Shown here one piece after another: positions 9,700 through 19,049 of a stretch of 64,000 nt of DNA (positions within the stretch are counted from its first letter, which is position 1; every line of letters begins with the position of its first letter). Both the position numbers and the translations under genes were made by a program. The stretch comes from Aureivirga sp. CE67 (GTDB lineage: Bacteria > Bacteroidota > Bacteroidia > Flavobacteriales > Flavobacteriaceae). The stretch covers positions 124,001 to 188,000 of the forward strand of contig NZ_JADOTV010000004.1 in NCBI RefSeq assembly GCF_015767245.1. Direction: 5' to 3'. Below the pieces are notes generated by a model that saw only the letters and a program-made list of their open reading frames with translations, searched no databases and was not told the DNA's origin.

Positions 9700-10131
9700 A
9701 TGACTAAATTAAATGACGTTGGGGGTTTAGCAAAAATATTTCTACTTATAAGTATATTTTTGTTACAAAGTTGTACTAGTGACGATTCTTTAGAAGATTC
9801 GATTTTAGGAAAATGGGAACTTTATAAAACAAGTGTAAATGGATATGAAACTTCTCCAAATTGCCAAGAGTTGAATCAATTAAATTTTTCTAAAAATAAA
9901 ACAGTTTATGTAACAGAATTTGTAAGCATAAACGGTGTATGTGAAGAAAATGAAGTAATTGAAAGTAATTGGCTAGATCATGGAGATTCTTATTATTCTC
10001 TTGGTTTTGTGGATGCTTCAGGACAAAGTGTTTTCGTAAATTTTGATACGATAGACTATTTTAGTTATGCTGTAAATGTCGTGAATGACGAAGGAGAGTT
10101 TACTTATACGTATTACTACAGAAGAAATTAA
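9700..10131 (+). CDS. Lipocalin-like lipoprotein
   Basis: The likely start is the ATG at 9700; the longer frame from a GTG at 9667 adds a non-signal-like extension. The N-terminal helix ends in the lipobox LLQSC, followed by TSDD, typical of surface or periplasmic lipoproteins. After the linker, ILGKWELYKTS and alternating beta-strands with WLDHGDSYY and a YTYYYRRN end resemble the small lipocalin-like domain common in Flavobacteria. Two mature cysteines (in PNCQEL and NGVCEE) could form a disulfide. Function is unknown. It lies 27 bases before mgsA, possibly co-transcribed. Confidence 0.75.
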   Translation: MTKLNDVGGLAKIFLLISIFLLQSCTSDDSLEDSILGKWELYKTSVNGYETSPNCQELNQLNFSKNKTVYVTEFVSINGVCEENEVIESNWLDHGDSYYSLGFVDASGQSVFVNFDTIDYFSYAVNVVNDEGEFTYTYYYRRN

Positions 10132-10158
10132 TTTTAGACTAAAACTAAAAAGAAGAAT

Positions 10159-10542
10159 ATGGAAATAGCAGTAATTGCACATGACGGAAAGAAAGCAGAA
10201 ATGATACAGTTTTTGATGAATCATAAAGAAATAATTCTAAAAAACGATGTTCATTTAATAGCGACAGGAACTACAGGATCTAAAGCAATTCAAGCTGGAT
10301 TTTCAAATGTAACAAGGTTTTTATCAGGACCAAGAGGTGGAGATGCACAGATTGCAGGAAGAGTAGCAGAAGGAAAAACAAAGTTGGTTTTCTTTTTTAG
10401 AGATCCGCTAGCAAAACATCCGCATGAGCCAGATATCTCAATGCTTATGCGACTTTGTGATGTACACGATGTTCCTTTAGCAACAAATCTTTCTACGGCA
10501 AATTTGATTATGAAAGCAGTTTTTGGAGAGAAAATATCATAA
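10159..10542 (+). CDS. mgsA: Methylglyoxal synthase
   Basis: This 127-residue enzyme converts dihydroxyacetone phosphate to methylglyoxal and phosphate. The family landmarks are present: AHDGKK near residue 8, the phosphate-binding TGTTG, GPRGGD with the catalytic Asp, RDPL, and HPHEPD with the active-site His (most relatives have HDPD). It is a single-domain cytosolic enzyme. The operon with the preceding lipoprotein ends at a strong hairpin right after the stop. Confidence 0.93.
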   Translation: MEIAVIAHDGKKAEMIQFLMNHKEIILKNDVHLIATGTTGSKAIQAGFSNVTRFLSGPRGGDAQIAGRVAEGKTKLVFFFRDPLAKHPHEPDISMLMRLCDVHDVPLATNLSTANLIMKAVFGEKIS

Positions 10543-10546
10543 AACA

Positions 10547-10582
10547 AAACAGGTTATCTTTTTACGGATAACCTGTTTCTTT
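10547..10582. terminator. Bidirectional intrinsic terminator
   Basis: Perfect 12-bp stem AAACAGGTTATC/GATAACCTGTTT flanked by A/T tracts, between convergent mgsA and the ABC-F gene. Confidence 0.9.
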
Positions 10583-10595
10583 TTATGCTTGAAAT

Positions 10596-12227
10596 TTATT
10601 TTTCAATTTCTCTTAAATTCTCCATCTTTTTTGCTTCTAAGAAAGCATCAATTCCTTCGAAGTGTTCCTTGATTTGCTGGTTTCCAAATTCGAAAACTTT
10701 ATCAGCTAATCCGCTTAAGAAATCACGATCATGTGAAACTAAAATCAAAGTTCCATCAAAATCTAATAAAGCTTGTTTTAAAATATCTTTTGTTCTTAAA
10801 TCTAAATGGTTTGTTGGCTCATCCAGAATTAAAAGATTTACGGGTTCTAATAATAATTTTAATAAAGCTAAACGAGTTTTTTCTCCTCCAGAAAGAACTT
10901 TTACTTTTTTCTGAGAATCATCTCCTCCAAACATGAAAGCTCCAAGTAAATTCTTAATTTGATTTCTGATATCTCCTTCAGCAATCTGATCAATAGTTTG
11001 GAAAATTGTTAAACTTTCATCTAAAAGTGAAGCTTGATTTTGTGCAAAATATCCAACTTTTACATTATGACCAATTTCAAGATTTCCTTCTACAGGAATT
11101 TCATTCATGATGGCTTTTACCAAAGTAGATTTTCCAGCTCCATTTTTTCCTACAAACGCAACTTTTTGTCCTCTTTCGATTGCCATTGAAGCATCTGAGA
11201 AAACTAAATAATCATCATATGTTTTTGCAACATCCGAAGCAGTAACAGGGTATTTTCCTGAACGTGGAGCGGGAGGAAACTTTAATTTTAAAGCGGAAGT
11301 ATCTACTTCATCCACTTCAATAATATCCAATTTCTCTAACATTTTTACTCTGGACTGTACTTGTAGCGTTTTAGAATACGTCCCTTTAAATCGATCGATG
11401 AAAGTTTGTGTTTCAGCAATAAATTTTTGTTGCTCTTCGTAAGCTTTTTGTTGTTGCTCTCTTCTTTCTTTTCTAAGTTCTAAATAATGTGTGTAATTTA
11501 CTTTATAATCGTAAATTCTACCCATTGTCACCTCAATTGTTCTGTTTGTAATATTATCTACGAAAGCTCTATCGTGCGAAATTACAATTACAGCATTTGC
11601 TTGATGCAGTAAGAAATCTTCTAACCAATGAACAGATTCGATATCTAAGTGGTTTGTTGGCTCATCCATCAAGATTAAATCTGGTTTTTGAAGAAGAATT
11701 TTCGCCAATTCAATACGCATTCTCCATCCTCCACTAAATTCACTTGTAGGTTTGTCGTAATCTTCTCTTTCGAAACCTAAACCAGCTAAAGCTTTTTCTA
11801 CTTCAGCATCATAATTTATTTCTTCAATCGCATAAAACTTTTCACTTAAATCAGAAACACGCTCAATTACTTTCATGTAACTATCCGACTCATAATCTGT
11901 TCTAGTTTCTAGTTCTTTGTTCAAAGATTCAATTTCATCACGCATAGCAAAAATAGAAGCAAAAGCTTTAGCAGCTTCTTCTCTCACTGTACAATTATCT
12001 TCTGTTAAAAGATGCTGAGGTAAATATGCAATTACAGTATCTTTTGGATAGGAAACATTTCCTTTTGTAGGTTTTTGTATTCCAGCAATAATTTTCATTA
12101 AAGTGGATTTTCCAGCTCCATTTTTCCCCATAAGAGCTATTTTATCATTAGGGTTAACTACAAATGAAACATTACTAAAAAGCGTAGTTCCACTAAATTC
12201 TACTGCAAGAGCATCAATTGAAATCAT
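10596..12227 (-). CDS. ABC-F family ATPase (Uup/YdiF-like)
   Basis: The ATG at 12227 gives a 543-residue protein beginning MISIDALAVEF. A TTG start at 12263 is possible, but a perfect -7 box (12251-12258) lies inside that extension. Two ABC cassettes carry Walker A GKNGAGKS twice, signatures FSGGWRMR and LSGGEKTR, and MDEPTNHLD/LDEPTNHLD. The linker between cassettes is basic and helical. There are no membrane helices, so it is a translation-type ABC-F factor rather than a transporter. It is distinct from EttA at 1372-3066; its exact subfamily is not certain. Confidence 0.9.
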   Translation of the reverse strand: MISIDALAVEFSGTTLFSNVSFVVNPNDKIALMGKNGAGKSTLMKIIAGIQKPTKGNVSYPKDTVIAYLPQHLLTEDNCTVREEAAKAFASIFAMRDEIESLNKELETRTDYESDSYMKVIERVSDLSEKFYAIEEINYDAEVEKALAGLGFEREDYDKPTSEFSGGWRMRIELAKILLQKPDLILMDEPTNHLDIESVHWLEDFLLHQANAVIVISHDRAFVDNITNRTIEVTMGRIYDYKVNYTHYLELRKERREQQQKAYEEQQKFIAETQTFIDRFKGTYSKTLQVQSRVKMLEKLDIIEVDEVDTSALKLKFPPAPRSGKYPVTASDVAKTYDDYLVFSDASMAIERGQKVAFVGKNGAGKSTLVKAIMNEIPVEGNLEIGHNVKVGYFAQNQASLLDESLTIFQTIDQIAEGDIRNQIKNLLGAFMFGGDDSQKKVKVLSGGEKTRLALLKLLLEPVNLLILDEPTNHLDLRTKDILKQALLDFDGTLILVSHDRDFLSGLADKVFEFGNQQIKEHFEGIDAFLEAKKMENLREIEK

Positions 12228-12250
12228 TCTTAGAATTTTAAAATTTTTTG

Positions 12251-12258
12251 CAAATATA
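12251..12258 (-). promoter_or_regulatory. Candidate -7 box TATATTTG for the ABC-F gene
   Basis: Exact TAnnTTTG match 24 bases upstream of the ATG at 12227. It argues against the longer TTG-initiated frame. Confidence 0.45.
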
Positions 12259-12415
12259 GACAAAAGGAAACGGAAGCAGAAAACTCTCTTTTTATTTTGA
12301 AATAATTAAGTAAAAAAGAAAAATATATGTTAAAATCTATAATTATTCACAGTATCATTTTTAATTCAAAATCAAAATTGGTAATTTTAGTAAAGTTCTT
12401 AAAAATCAGTCATAT

Positions 12416-12979
12416 ATGGAGAGTTTTTTTAAAAACTGGTGGATGGTGACGTTGAGAGGATTGATTCTGATTTTGTTTGGAATGTTTGCAGTAGCAAATC
12501 CCCAAGAAGCAGTTTTAGTTTTAGTGCTTTATGCTGGTTTGGTAGCTTTAACATCGGGAATTTTTTTAATCGTGATGTCCTTATCAAACACAAGAAGAAA
12601 ATATTGGACTTGGACACTTTTTATAAGTATCGTCGATATTTTATTCGGAGTCATGGTGCTAGCTTATCCTTACGCAACCACAGTTGCAACAGCCTCATTA
12701 TTTACAGTTTTTATCGGAGTATGGGCGCTTTTCGGAGCGATAACATTAATATGGAATGCGTTTCGTTTTCGGAAAGAAAGTAAGTTCAATTGGCTGATTA
12801 TGTTTCTAGGTGGAGTTTTAACTTGTTTTGTAGCAATTGTTATCATTACAAATCCACTGAAAGAATCTTTGACAATTACGGTTCTAATCGGAGCATTTGC
12901 AATCATTTTCGGTTTTGCAAATATGATTTGGGGATTAGAACTTAAGAAAATGAAAGATGATCATAAACATCATTCATAG
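12416..12979 (+). CDS. HdeD family (DUF308) membrane protein
   Basis: This 187-residue protein is made almost entirely of six hydrophobic segments arranged as three pairs, as in HdeD/DUF308 proteins. It starts ESFFKNWWMVTLRGLILILFG and has the repeated small-residue helix pattern, ending in a short basic/His tail. In E. coli HdeD belongs to acid resistance; here only the family is clear. A near-match -7 box TAATTTTA lies at 12382-12389. Confidence 0.85.
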   Translation: MESFFKNWWMVTLRGLILILFGMFAVANPQEAVLVLVLYAGLVALTSGIFLIVMSLSNTRRKYWTWTLFISIVDILFGVMVLAYPYATTVATASLFTVFIGVWALFGAITLIWNAFRFRKESKFNWLIMFLGGVLTCFVAIVIITNPLKESLTITVLIGAFAIIFGFANMIWGLELKKMKDDHKHHS

Positions 12980-13010
12980 TAAAATTTGAGAGTAATTTTT
13001 TTTTCATAAT

Positions 13011-13048
13011 AAGGGTGTTTTCTCTTCGGAGGAACATCCTTTTTTTTG
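13011..13048 (+). terminator. Intrinsic terminator with TTCG tetraloop
   Basis: A long stem (AAGGGTGTTTTCTC paired with GAGGAACATCCTT, two G-T pairs and one bulge) closes on a TTCG loop and is followed by a T tract. It terminates the hdeD-like gene. Confidence 0.85.
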
Positions 13049-13060
13049 GACTAAAAATAA

Positions 13061-13089
13061 AAAAAGCACAGTTTTAATTCTGTGCTTTT
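13061..13089 (-). terminator. Terminator overlapping the 3' end of the CCA-enzyme gene
   Basis: The stem CTGTGC/GCACAG is flanked by AAAA/TTTT. Its promoter-proximal arm lies inside the last codons of the leftward gene ending at 13074, and its U tract lies just after the stop. Confidence 0.8.
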
Positions 13090-14501
13090 AAATTATATTC
13101 TTTTCCAAGTTTCAACATTAAGTCGTAAGCTTGTTCATATTCGTTTTGAATTTCGCCTTCTAGAATGGCTTCTTTGATTCTATCTTTAATCAGACCAATT
13201 TCTCTACAAGGTTTTAATTTGAAAGTTTCCATAATTAATTCTCCAGAGATAGGAGGTTGGAAATTACGAACACGATCTCTTTCTTCTACTTCTTTGATTT
13301 TATCACGAACAATCTTGAAGTTATTATGATATTTCTTGAACTTCTTTGGGTTTTTAGTGGTGATATCTGCTTCACATAAAATCATTAAGCTATCAATATC
13401 TTCTCCAGCATCAAAAACCAATCTACGAATTGCAGAATCTGTAACTTCTTGTGCTAATACAATTGGTCTAGAACTTAGCATCACTAATTTCTGTACCAAT
13501 TTCATTTTATTGTTCAATGGCATACGAAGTCTTTTGAATAATTTGTAAACCATTTTTGAACCAACAAACTCATGACCATGGAAAGTCCATCCAACTTTTT
13601 TGCTGAATTTTTTCGTAGGAGCTTTTCCAATATCATGAAGTAAAGCAGCCCAACGAAGCCATAAATCATCCGTGTTTTCAGAAATATTATCCACAACTTC
13701 TAATGTGTGATAAAAATTATCTTTATGTTTTTGTCCTTCCACATCTTCCACACCTTGAAGTGCTGTAAGTTCTGGCATAAAACGTTCTAAAAGTTTTGTT
13801 TTATATAAAAGCACAAAACCAGTCGAAGGAACAGGAGAAAGCATGATTTTGTTGATTTCTACAACAATTCTTTCTCTTGTAATAATATCAATTCTCTCAG
13901 CGTTTCTTGTGATTGCTTCTAGAGATTTTTCTTCAATTGTAAAACCTAATTGTGTAGCAAAACGAATAGCACGCATCATTCGTAAAGGATCATCAGAATA
14001 AGTAATATCTGGATCTAAAGGTGTACGAATTATCTTTGATTCTAAATCGCTGATTCCGTTGAACGGATCTAATAAATCTCCAAAATTAGCTTCATTTAAG
14101 CTTAAAGCTAAAGCATTTATCGTAAAATCTCTTCTGTTCTGATCATCTTGCAACGATCCAGATTCTACTTTCGGATTTCTACTATCTTCTGTGTATGACT
14201 CTTTTCTAGCACCAACAAACTCAATTTCCATGTCCTGAAAACGAAGCATAGCAGTTCCGTAAGTTTTAAAAACTTGAACTTTAGGTTTGTTTGGTAGTAA
14301 AGAAGCAACTTTTTTAGCTAATTCGATTCCGCTTCCAACCGCTACAACATCAATATCTTTAGCATTTCCTCTTTTTAAAATAAAATCACGAACAAAACCT
14401 CCAATCACAAAAGTATCCACTTTTAGTTCTTCGGCAGCCTGTGTAATGTATTTAAAAACAGGAGCTTTTAAAGCTTCTTTATAATTTTTAATATCTTCCA
14501 T
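13074..14501 (-). CDS. cca: CCA tRNA nucleotidyltransferase / poly(A)-polymerase-like protein with HD domain
   Basis: The 475-residue protein starts with a class II nucleotidyltransferase head: [12 protein letters not shown], then [10 protein letters not shown] (DxD metal ligands), [11 protein letters not shown] and [19 protein letters not shown]-terminal HD phosphohydrolase domain (HTLEVV...[12 protein letters not shown], about residues 265-300) follows. This is the usual architecture of the Bacteroidetes CCA-adding enzyme, which repairs or adds the tRNA 3' CCA. The four tRNA genes in this window lack an encoded CCA, consistent with need for such an enzyme. The gene is 6 bases downstream of the YrdC gene stop, so the two are probably co-transcribed. 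Confidence 0.88.
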   Translation of the reverse strand: MEDIKNYKEALKAPVFKYITQAAEELKVDTFVIGGFVRDFILKRGNAKDIDVVAVGSGIELAKKVASLLPNKPKVQVFKTYGTAMLRFQDMEIEFVGARKESYTEDSRNPKVESGSLQDDQNRRDFTINALALSLNEANFGDLLDPFNGISDLESKIIRTPLDPDITYSDDPLRMMRAIRFATQLGFTIEEKSLEAITRNAERIDIITRERIVVEINKIMLSPVPSTGFVLLYKTKLLERFMPELTALQGVEDVEGQKHKDNFYHTLEVVDNISENTDDLWLRWAALLHDIGKAPTKKFSKKVGWTFHGHEFVGSKMVYKLFKRLRMPLNNKMKLVQKLVMLSSRPIVLAQEVTDSAIRRLVFDAGEDIDSLMILCEADITTKNPKKFKKYHNNFKIVRDKIKEVEERDRVRNFQPPISGELIMETFKLKPCREIGLIKDRIKEAILEGEIQNEYEQAYDLMLKLGKEYNLKAQN

Positions 14502-14507
14502 TTAGTG

Positions 14508-15065
14508 TTATTCTCGTATTACGATAATTTCCTCACCACTTATTTTTATGATTTTAGAGGCAACTGTGGAAATTTTTTCACGGTGCAAATTTACTATATA
14601 GTCAACGTTATCCAAAATTGCATTGGAAATTTCTTTAAAAGAAGTTGGAGAAGGTTCTCCACTCAAATTTGCAGAGGTAGAAACAATTGGCTTTTTATAA
14701 GTGCGAATTAACTCTTTACAAAATTCATTATCTACCACACGAATTGCAATTGTTCCGTCTGAAGAAACTACGTTTTTAGCCAAATTTTTAGCTCCTTCAT
14801 AAATGATTGTTGTAGGTCTCGTTTGGTTTTTAATTATTTCAATAGCTTTTTCAGGAACGTATTCTACATAATTCTTCAACATTTCAACATCCGAAACCAA
14901 AATAATCATACTTTTTGTAGCAACACGATTTTTGATTTCATAAATACGTTGTACAGCTTTTTCGCAAGTAGCATCACATCCAATTCCCCAAATTGTGTCT
15001 GTTGGGTAAAGAATTACTTTATCTTTTTCAATAGCTTCAATTGTATTTTGAATTTCTTGCTTCAT
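14508..15065 (-). CDS. tsaC: L-threonylcarbamoyladenylate synthase (YrdC/TsaC/Sua5 family)
   Basis: This single YrdC-domain protein of about 185 residues has LYPTDTIWGIGCDAT, the nucleotide-binding RPTTIIY, TIAIRV and VSTSANLSGEPSPTSF. It makes threonylcarbamoyl-AMP from Thr, bicarbonate and ATP for t6A synthesis, with TsaD (3971-4999) as the downstream partner. ATG 15065 is preferred over a TTG at 15077. It lacks the C-terminal Sua5 domain, so it is of the short TsaC type. It probably forms one transcription unit with the CCA-enzyme gene and perhaps the glycosyltransferases upstream (18 bases). Confidence 0.9.
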   Translation of the reverse strand: MKQEIQNTIEAIEKDKVILYPTDTIWGIGCDATCEKAVQRIYEIKNRVATKSMIILVSDVEMLKNYVEYVPEKAIEIIKNQTRPTTIIYEGAKNLAKNVVSSDGTIAIRVVDNEFCKELIRTYKKPIVSTSANLSGEPSPTSFKEISNAILDNVDYIVNLHREKISTVASKIIKISGEEIIVIRE

Positions 15066-15083
15066 TTTTCCTTTCAATTTAGA

Positions 15084-15848
15084 TTAATCTAATTTTTCAC
15101 CATTTTGCATTCGCCACATTTTAAGATACACTAAAAAATCGTGAAATGCAGCCATTGAACAAACTACTACACCAATTTTTCCATCTAGAATTCCAAGCTT
15201 CATAATATATCTTTGGAAAAACTTAAATCCAGGTTTTATTAGAAGTTCAAACAAACCAGCTTTTTTTCCTTTTTTAAATTTAATTAAAGCTTTTTGCGTA
15301 CTGTATTTCTGAAATTTTTCGAAATAAGTTTTAAAATCTTTGTATGTATAATGTTCTAATTTTTGTTTTAAAACCCCAATTTTTTCGGTAGTTTCAATTT
15401 CTTCATGAACTAATTTGTCATTGTATTTACAATGCTTTCTATCAAAAAGACGAATTACTTTATCATTTTGCCAACCAGAATATTGCACTTTACAATCCAT
15501 CAAATAATTGATTCTTTTAATCCAAAAAGCTTTTTCTTTTATTTCATTTTGGTTTAAAATAGATTTAATTTCTGATTTTAAATCTTCAGGAATTCTTTCA
15601 TCTGCATCCACAATTAAAACCCAATCATTTTTCAATTGTTCTAAGCCCCAATTTTTCTGAGCAGCATGATAATCAAATTTTCGATACAAGACTTTAGCTC
15701 CCATTTCTTCTGCTATTTCTGTAGTTTTATCAGTACTATAGGAATCTAAAACTACAATTTCATCAGCAAAATCAATAGAAGAAAGAAGAGGTTTCATATG
15801 TTCTTCTTCATTTTTTGTAATGATAAGAACGGATAATTTATTAGACAT
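15084..15848 (-). CDS. Glycosyltransferase family 2 (WaaE/KdtX-like)
   Basis: This 254-residue GT-A enzyme begins LSVLIITKNEEEHM. It has EIVVLDSYSTDKT, the DxD-type VDADERIP metal/sugar-nucleotide motif near residue 98, and a C-terminal region with a basic, partly hydrophobic segment (RYIMKLGILDGKIG) typical of the LPS-core glucosyltransferase-like WaaE/KdtX group. Acceptor and donor are unknown. Its ATG overlaps the stop of the upstream glycosyltransferase by one base (TAATG), which indicates translational coupling. Confidence 0.88.
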   Translation of the reverse strand: MSNKLSVLIITKNEEEHMKPLLSSIDFADEIVVLDSYSTDKTTEIAEEMGAKVLYRKFDYHAAQKNWGLEQLKNDWVLIVDADERIPEDLKSEIKSILNQNEIKEKAFWIKRINYLMDCKVQYSGWQNDKVIRLFDRKHCKYNDKLVHEEIETTEKIGVLKQKLEHYTYKDFKTYFEKFQKYSTQKALIKFKKGKKAGLFELLIKPGFKFFQRYIMKLGILDGKIGVVVCSMAAFHDFLVYLKMWRMQNGEKLD

Positions 15849-16951
15849 TATTTTTCGTTTATTAATGAAACTAAATAATCTTTAACTCGGTTTACAGTAA
15901 TTCGGATATCAAATTCCTCAACAATCATTTGTTTTCCGTTTTGGCTAAATTCTTTATAGGTTTTTGGATTTTCTTTTAAAGAAATGATTTTATCACAAAC
16001 TGCATTTACATCATTTTCTTCCGTTAAATATCCGTTTACATTATCTTTCACCAATTCAGGATTACTGCTTACATCAAAAGCAACAACAGGTTTTTCGCAA
16101 AGCATAGATTCCGCAATTACATAACCAAATCCTTCCCAAAAAGAAGAAAGCATAAAAACGTCAATTGAGCTATAAAGATCTTTTGGATTTTTGATAAAAC
16201 CAGCAAAAACTACTTTGTCAGTAACATCTAATTTTTGTGTTTTTTCTTGAAGTTCTTTTAAAAGTTTTCCACTTCCTCCAATTACCAATTTAAAATTGAA
16301 TTGACGGTTTTTCAATTCTCTCGCAACATCAATTAGAAAAGATTGATTTTTTTGATAAACCAAACGACCTAAATTTCCTATTACAAATTCATCAGAATCC
16401 GTTTTAGAATATACAGGTTCGAAAGAAGTTTCTAAGAAAGTTTTTGTTTCAATTCCGTTTGGAATTACTGTGATTTTTTCTAAAGGAAACATGTCTGCAT
16501 TGTTTTGAACAATGGTTTTTTTCGTAGCATGAGAATTTGCTAAAATCGATGTTAACACATTACCAAAAAAGTATCTATTTATAAAAGTATTTTTAATCGG
16601 AATAGCACTTCCTCTTCTATAAATAATATGATTAATTCCTGCTTTTTTTGCTGCCAATCCAGCAAATTTCATGTCTTCAGAAGAATTCATGATAATAGCA
16701 GATAATTGATGTTTTTCAAAAAGTTTAGCTGCTTTAGAAACCTTTAAAGGATTTAAATAACTTAAATTCTCTACTTTAATTGTTTCAACAGGAACCGTAG
16801 TTTTTTGTAGTCTTTTATGAAGAGCACTTTGATCTCTAACAATTACAAGAACTGGAAAGTTATTTTTATGTAATTCTAATGCAATATCAAAATGCCATTT
16901 TTCTCCACCACCCCAAGCTTTCGTCGAATTAAAAAAACAGATTGTTTTCAT
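15848..16951 (-). CDS. Glycosyltransferase family 4
   Basis: This 367-residue GT-B enzyme has the N-terminal glycine-rich WGGGEKWH. The C-terminal half carries NLGRLVYQKNQ, the acceptor/donor helix SSFWEGFGYVIAESMLCEKPVVAF (E-x7-E motif), and VIPNGIET. It likely adds a sugar to lipid-A core or surface glycan at the cytoplasmic face. It lies between two other glycosyltransferase genes with 3-base and overlapping junctions, so it belongs to one operon. Confidence 0.88.
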   Translation of the reverse strand: MKTICFFNSTKAWGGGEKWHFDIALELHKNNFPVLVIVRDQSALHKRLQKTTVPVETIKVENLSYLNPLKVSKAAKLFEKHQLSAIIMNSSEDMKFAGLAAKKAGINHIIYRRGSAIPIKNTFINRYFFGNVLTSILANSHATKKTIVQNNADMFPLEKITVIPNGIETKTFLETSFEPVYSKTDSDEFVIGNLGRLVYQKNQSFLIDVARELKNRQFNFKLVIGGSGKLLKELQEKTQKLDVTDKVVFAGFIKNPKDLYSSIDVFMLSSFWEGFGYVIAESMLCEKPVVAFDVSSNPELVKDNVNGYLTEENDVNAVCDKIISLKENPKTYKEFSQNGKQMIVEEFDIRITVNRVKDYLVSLINEK

Positions 16952-16954
16952 CTT

Positions 16955-18070
16955 TTATTTTAGTTTTTGATACACATTAAACAAATTTTTCGCTACTTCT
17001 TCGTCATTGAATTTTTGTACAAATACATGACTTTTTTCTACAATTTCTTTTCTTTTTTCTTCATTGTTCCATAAATCTAAAACAGTATCTTTCATCTGAG
17101 TTTCACTTGTAGGGTCAATTAAAATAGAATGTGGACCTGCAGCTTCAGGAAGACAGCTTACATTACTCGTAATTACTGGAGTTTTGCTATAAAGGGCTTC
17201 GATAACCGGAATTCCAAATCCTTCGAAAATACTCGGATAGACAAAAATTGTTGCCATTTGATACAATCCTGCAATCGTTCTTAAAGTCAAATCTTTTAAG
17301 AAAATAACTTGATTTTGCATATTGTTTTCTTCGATAAAAGAAACAACTTTATCATAATAAGCAGTTTGTTTTCCTACCACAACCAAAGGAATATCTGTTC
17401 CTTTAAGAGCTTTTACAACGGTAAGAAGATTTTTTCTTTCTTCAATTGTTCCAACAGAAAGTACAAACTGTTCTGGAAGATTGTATGTTTTTCGAATTTC
17501 AGATGTTTCTTCCTCCGAAAATTCTTCTTTGAAAACATTACTACAACCTTGATACACAATTTCGATTTTCTCTTCTGGAATACCAAAATAATGCATAATA
17601 TCTTGTTTTGTTTGTTCACTAATAGCAATTACAATATCTGCATTTTCAGCAGCATATTTGAATTTTTTATAGTGAATTTTTCTGTCAAAATATTTGTATA
17701 AGTGAGGATAACGAATGAAAATTAAGTCATGAATTGTAACAACAGATTTGATAGAAGTTTTCTCTAAACCTTTAGGAATTTCATTGGAAAGTCCATGGAA
17801 AATTTCGATTCCATCTTTCTGAAGTTGTTTCACAATTGGACCTTGACGCCAAACAGAAGAAAGTTTTTTCCAAATAGGAGCTTCCGGAAACTTCACTTCC
17901 GTATTTGTTTTATTTTGTTTAAAACGTTTAACTCTTCCTTCTTTCGGATTATAAAGTACATATTGATTATCTGAATAGAATTCACTCAAAATCCTTACAG
18001 CATCTCTACTATAGTTTCCTAGTCCAGTTGCATTATGAAAAATGCGTTTTGCATCAAAGCCTATTTTCAT
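16955..18070 (-). CDS. Glycosyltransferase family 4 (mannosyltransferase-like)
   Basis: This 371-residue GT-B enzyme opens GFDAKRIFHNATGLGNYSRD, a glycine-rich loop typical of WbdB/mannosyltransferase-like GT4 proteins. It contains VVTIHDLIFIRYP, VGTIEERKN and PSIFEGFGIPVIEAL (E-x7-E). It resembles its neighbour in fold but is not a close duplicate. It is the second gene of the leftward glycosyltransferase operon. The specific sugar cannot be read from sequence. Confidence 0.88.
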   Translation of the reverse strand: MKIGFDAKRIFHNATGLGNYSRDAVRILSEFYSDNQYVLYNPKEGRVKRFKQNKTNTEVKFPEAPIWKKLSSVWRQGPIVKQLQKDGIEIFHGLSNEIPKGLEKTSIKSVVTIHDLIFIRYPHLYKYFDRKIHYKKFKYAAENADIVIAISEQTKQDIMHYFGIPEEKIEIVYQGCSNVFKEEFSEEETSEIRKTYNLPEQFVLSVGTIEERKNLLTVVKALKGTDIPLVVVGKQTAYYDKVVSFIEENNMQNQVIFLKDLTLRTIAGLYQMATIFVYPSIFEGFGIPVIEALYSKTPVITSNVSCLPEAAGPHSILIDPTSETQMKDTVLDLWNNEEKRKEIVEKSHVFVQKFNDEEVAKNLFNVYQKLK

Positions 18071-18097
18071 ATAATTATCCTTTTGAATATTGAAGTT

Positions 18098-18973
18098 TTA
18101 TGCTTCAATTTTTTCGAAATTTCTGTATTTAAATGCTTTAGAAAGTAATCTTTCTAGTCTAACTTGCGTGTTTTTACGCTGCTTAATGATTGGGATTTCA
18201 ATTAAATTAATTTCTTTAAACTTTTCAATTGTAGCATTAAGATCTAAATTGCTTAACGCAACATTTGTGAAAAATCCACTAATCATTTCATTCCATTCTG
18301 ATTTATTTCCCCAATAATGTCCTATTTGTTCTTCGGCTGGCGTCAGACCGCAAATTTCTTTTGTTGCAACTGAAAAAGAAAATTGTTCAATCAATCTTCT
18401 AGTAACACCAGCAGCACACATTTCATCACAAAGACTTAAAGATTTTTCAACAATCTCACGATTTTTCCCTTTTGGAACACCAATAGTTCCTGCATTCCAC
18501 ATTTCGCTTTTACCATCAATCGTAATTCCTGCAAAAGTTTTGTTTTTCATCTGTTTCAACATCATTTTTTCTGTTTTTGTTGTCAAATCAGATAAAGCAC
18601 CTTCTTTTTTGTGCATGATTCCTTGATTGTTGTCTAAAAGATCTTTCAATTTAGAAATTGATTTATATTTAAAAGTATCTGAATCTAAATAAAGAATGTG
18701 ACTATTTGGATCTAAATTCACCAAATGTTCAACAGCTTTAATTTTTACTCTCCAGAAGAACTGATGTTCTCCTTCCCATTCCGTAAGAGTTTCTTTTGTG
18801 ATTTTAATACATTGAACTCTATCTCCGAAGAATTCATAAAAATCAGGTCTGTCAGTGAACATATAAATTTTATCAACGATTCCTTCATTTTTAGAAAGAA
18901 AAGATAAAATTGCAAAGCAAGCTTGTGCATGATTCTTTAGATTGTCTCCAAAGGTTAAAAACATTAAATTCAT
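18098..18973 (-). CDS. GT-A-type glycosyltransferase-like protein (GT8-like)
   Basis: The 291-residue protein begins MNLMFLTFGDN. A DxD motif in HILYLDSDTF (about residues 93-102) and a later MWNAGTIGV (donor-site Asn/Gly pattern) resemble glycogenin/GT8-type nucleotide-sugar transferases. The C-terminal 80 residues are less conserved and basic. It is the first gene of the operon 18973 to 15084 with three recognised glycosyltransferases, supporting a role in surface-glycan synthesis. The family assignment is by motif only. Confidence 0.7.
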   Translation of the reverse strand: MNLMFLTFGDNLKNHAQACFAILSFLSKNEGIVDKIYMFTDRPDFYEFFGDRVQCIKITKETLTEWEGEHQFFWRVKIKAVEHLVNLDPNSHILYLDSDTFKYKSISKLKDLLDNNQGIMHKKEGALSDLTTKTEKMMLKQMKNKTFAGITIDGKSEMWNAGTIGVPKGKNREIVEKSLSLCDEMCAAGVTRRLIEQFSFSVATKEICGLTPAEEQIGHYWGNKSEWNEMISGFFTNVALSNLDLNATIEKFKEINLIEIPIIKQRKNTQVRLERLLSKAFKYRNFEKIEA

Positions 18974-19000
18974 GGTTAGTCAGTCTGTGAGGTTAGTTTA

Positions 19001-19034
19001 AAAAAACAGGCTTGAGTGGTCAGCTCAAACCTGT
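19001..19034 (-). terminator. Intrinsic terminator after dapD
   Basis: Stem ACAGG-TTGAG / CTCAA-CCTGT with a T tract on the minus strand, 16 bases past the dapD stop. Confidence 0.85.
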
Positions 19035-19049
19035 CATATGATTTTTAGT

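Noticed and set aside
17309-17701. Plus-strand ORF of 130 codons inside the glycosyltransferase gene
   Set aside because: It is antisense to a well-supported GT4 gene, and its Phe/Ile/Asn-rich composition is typical of a reverse-strand shadow.
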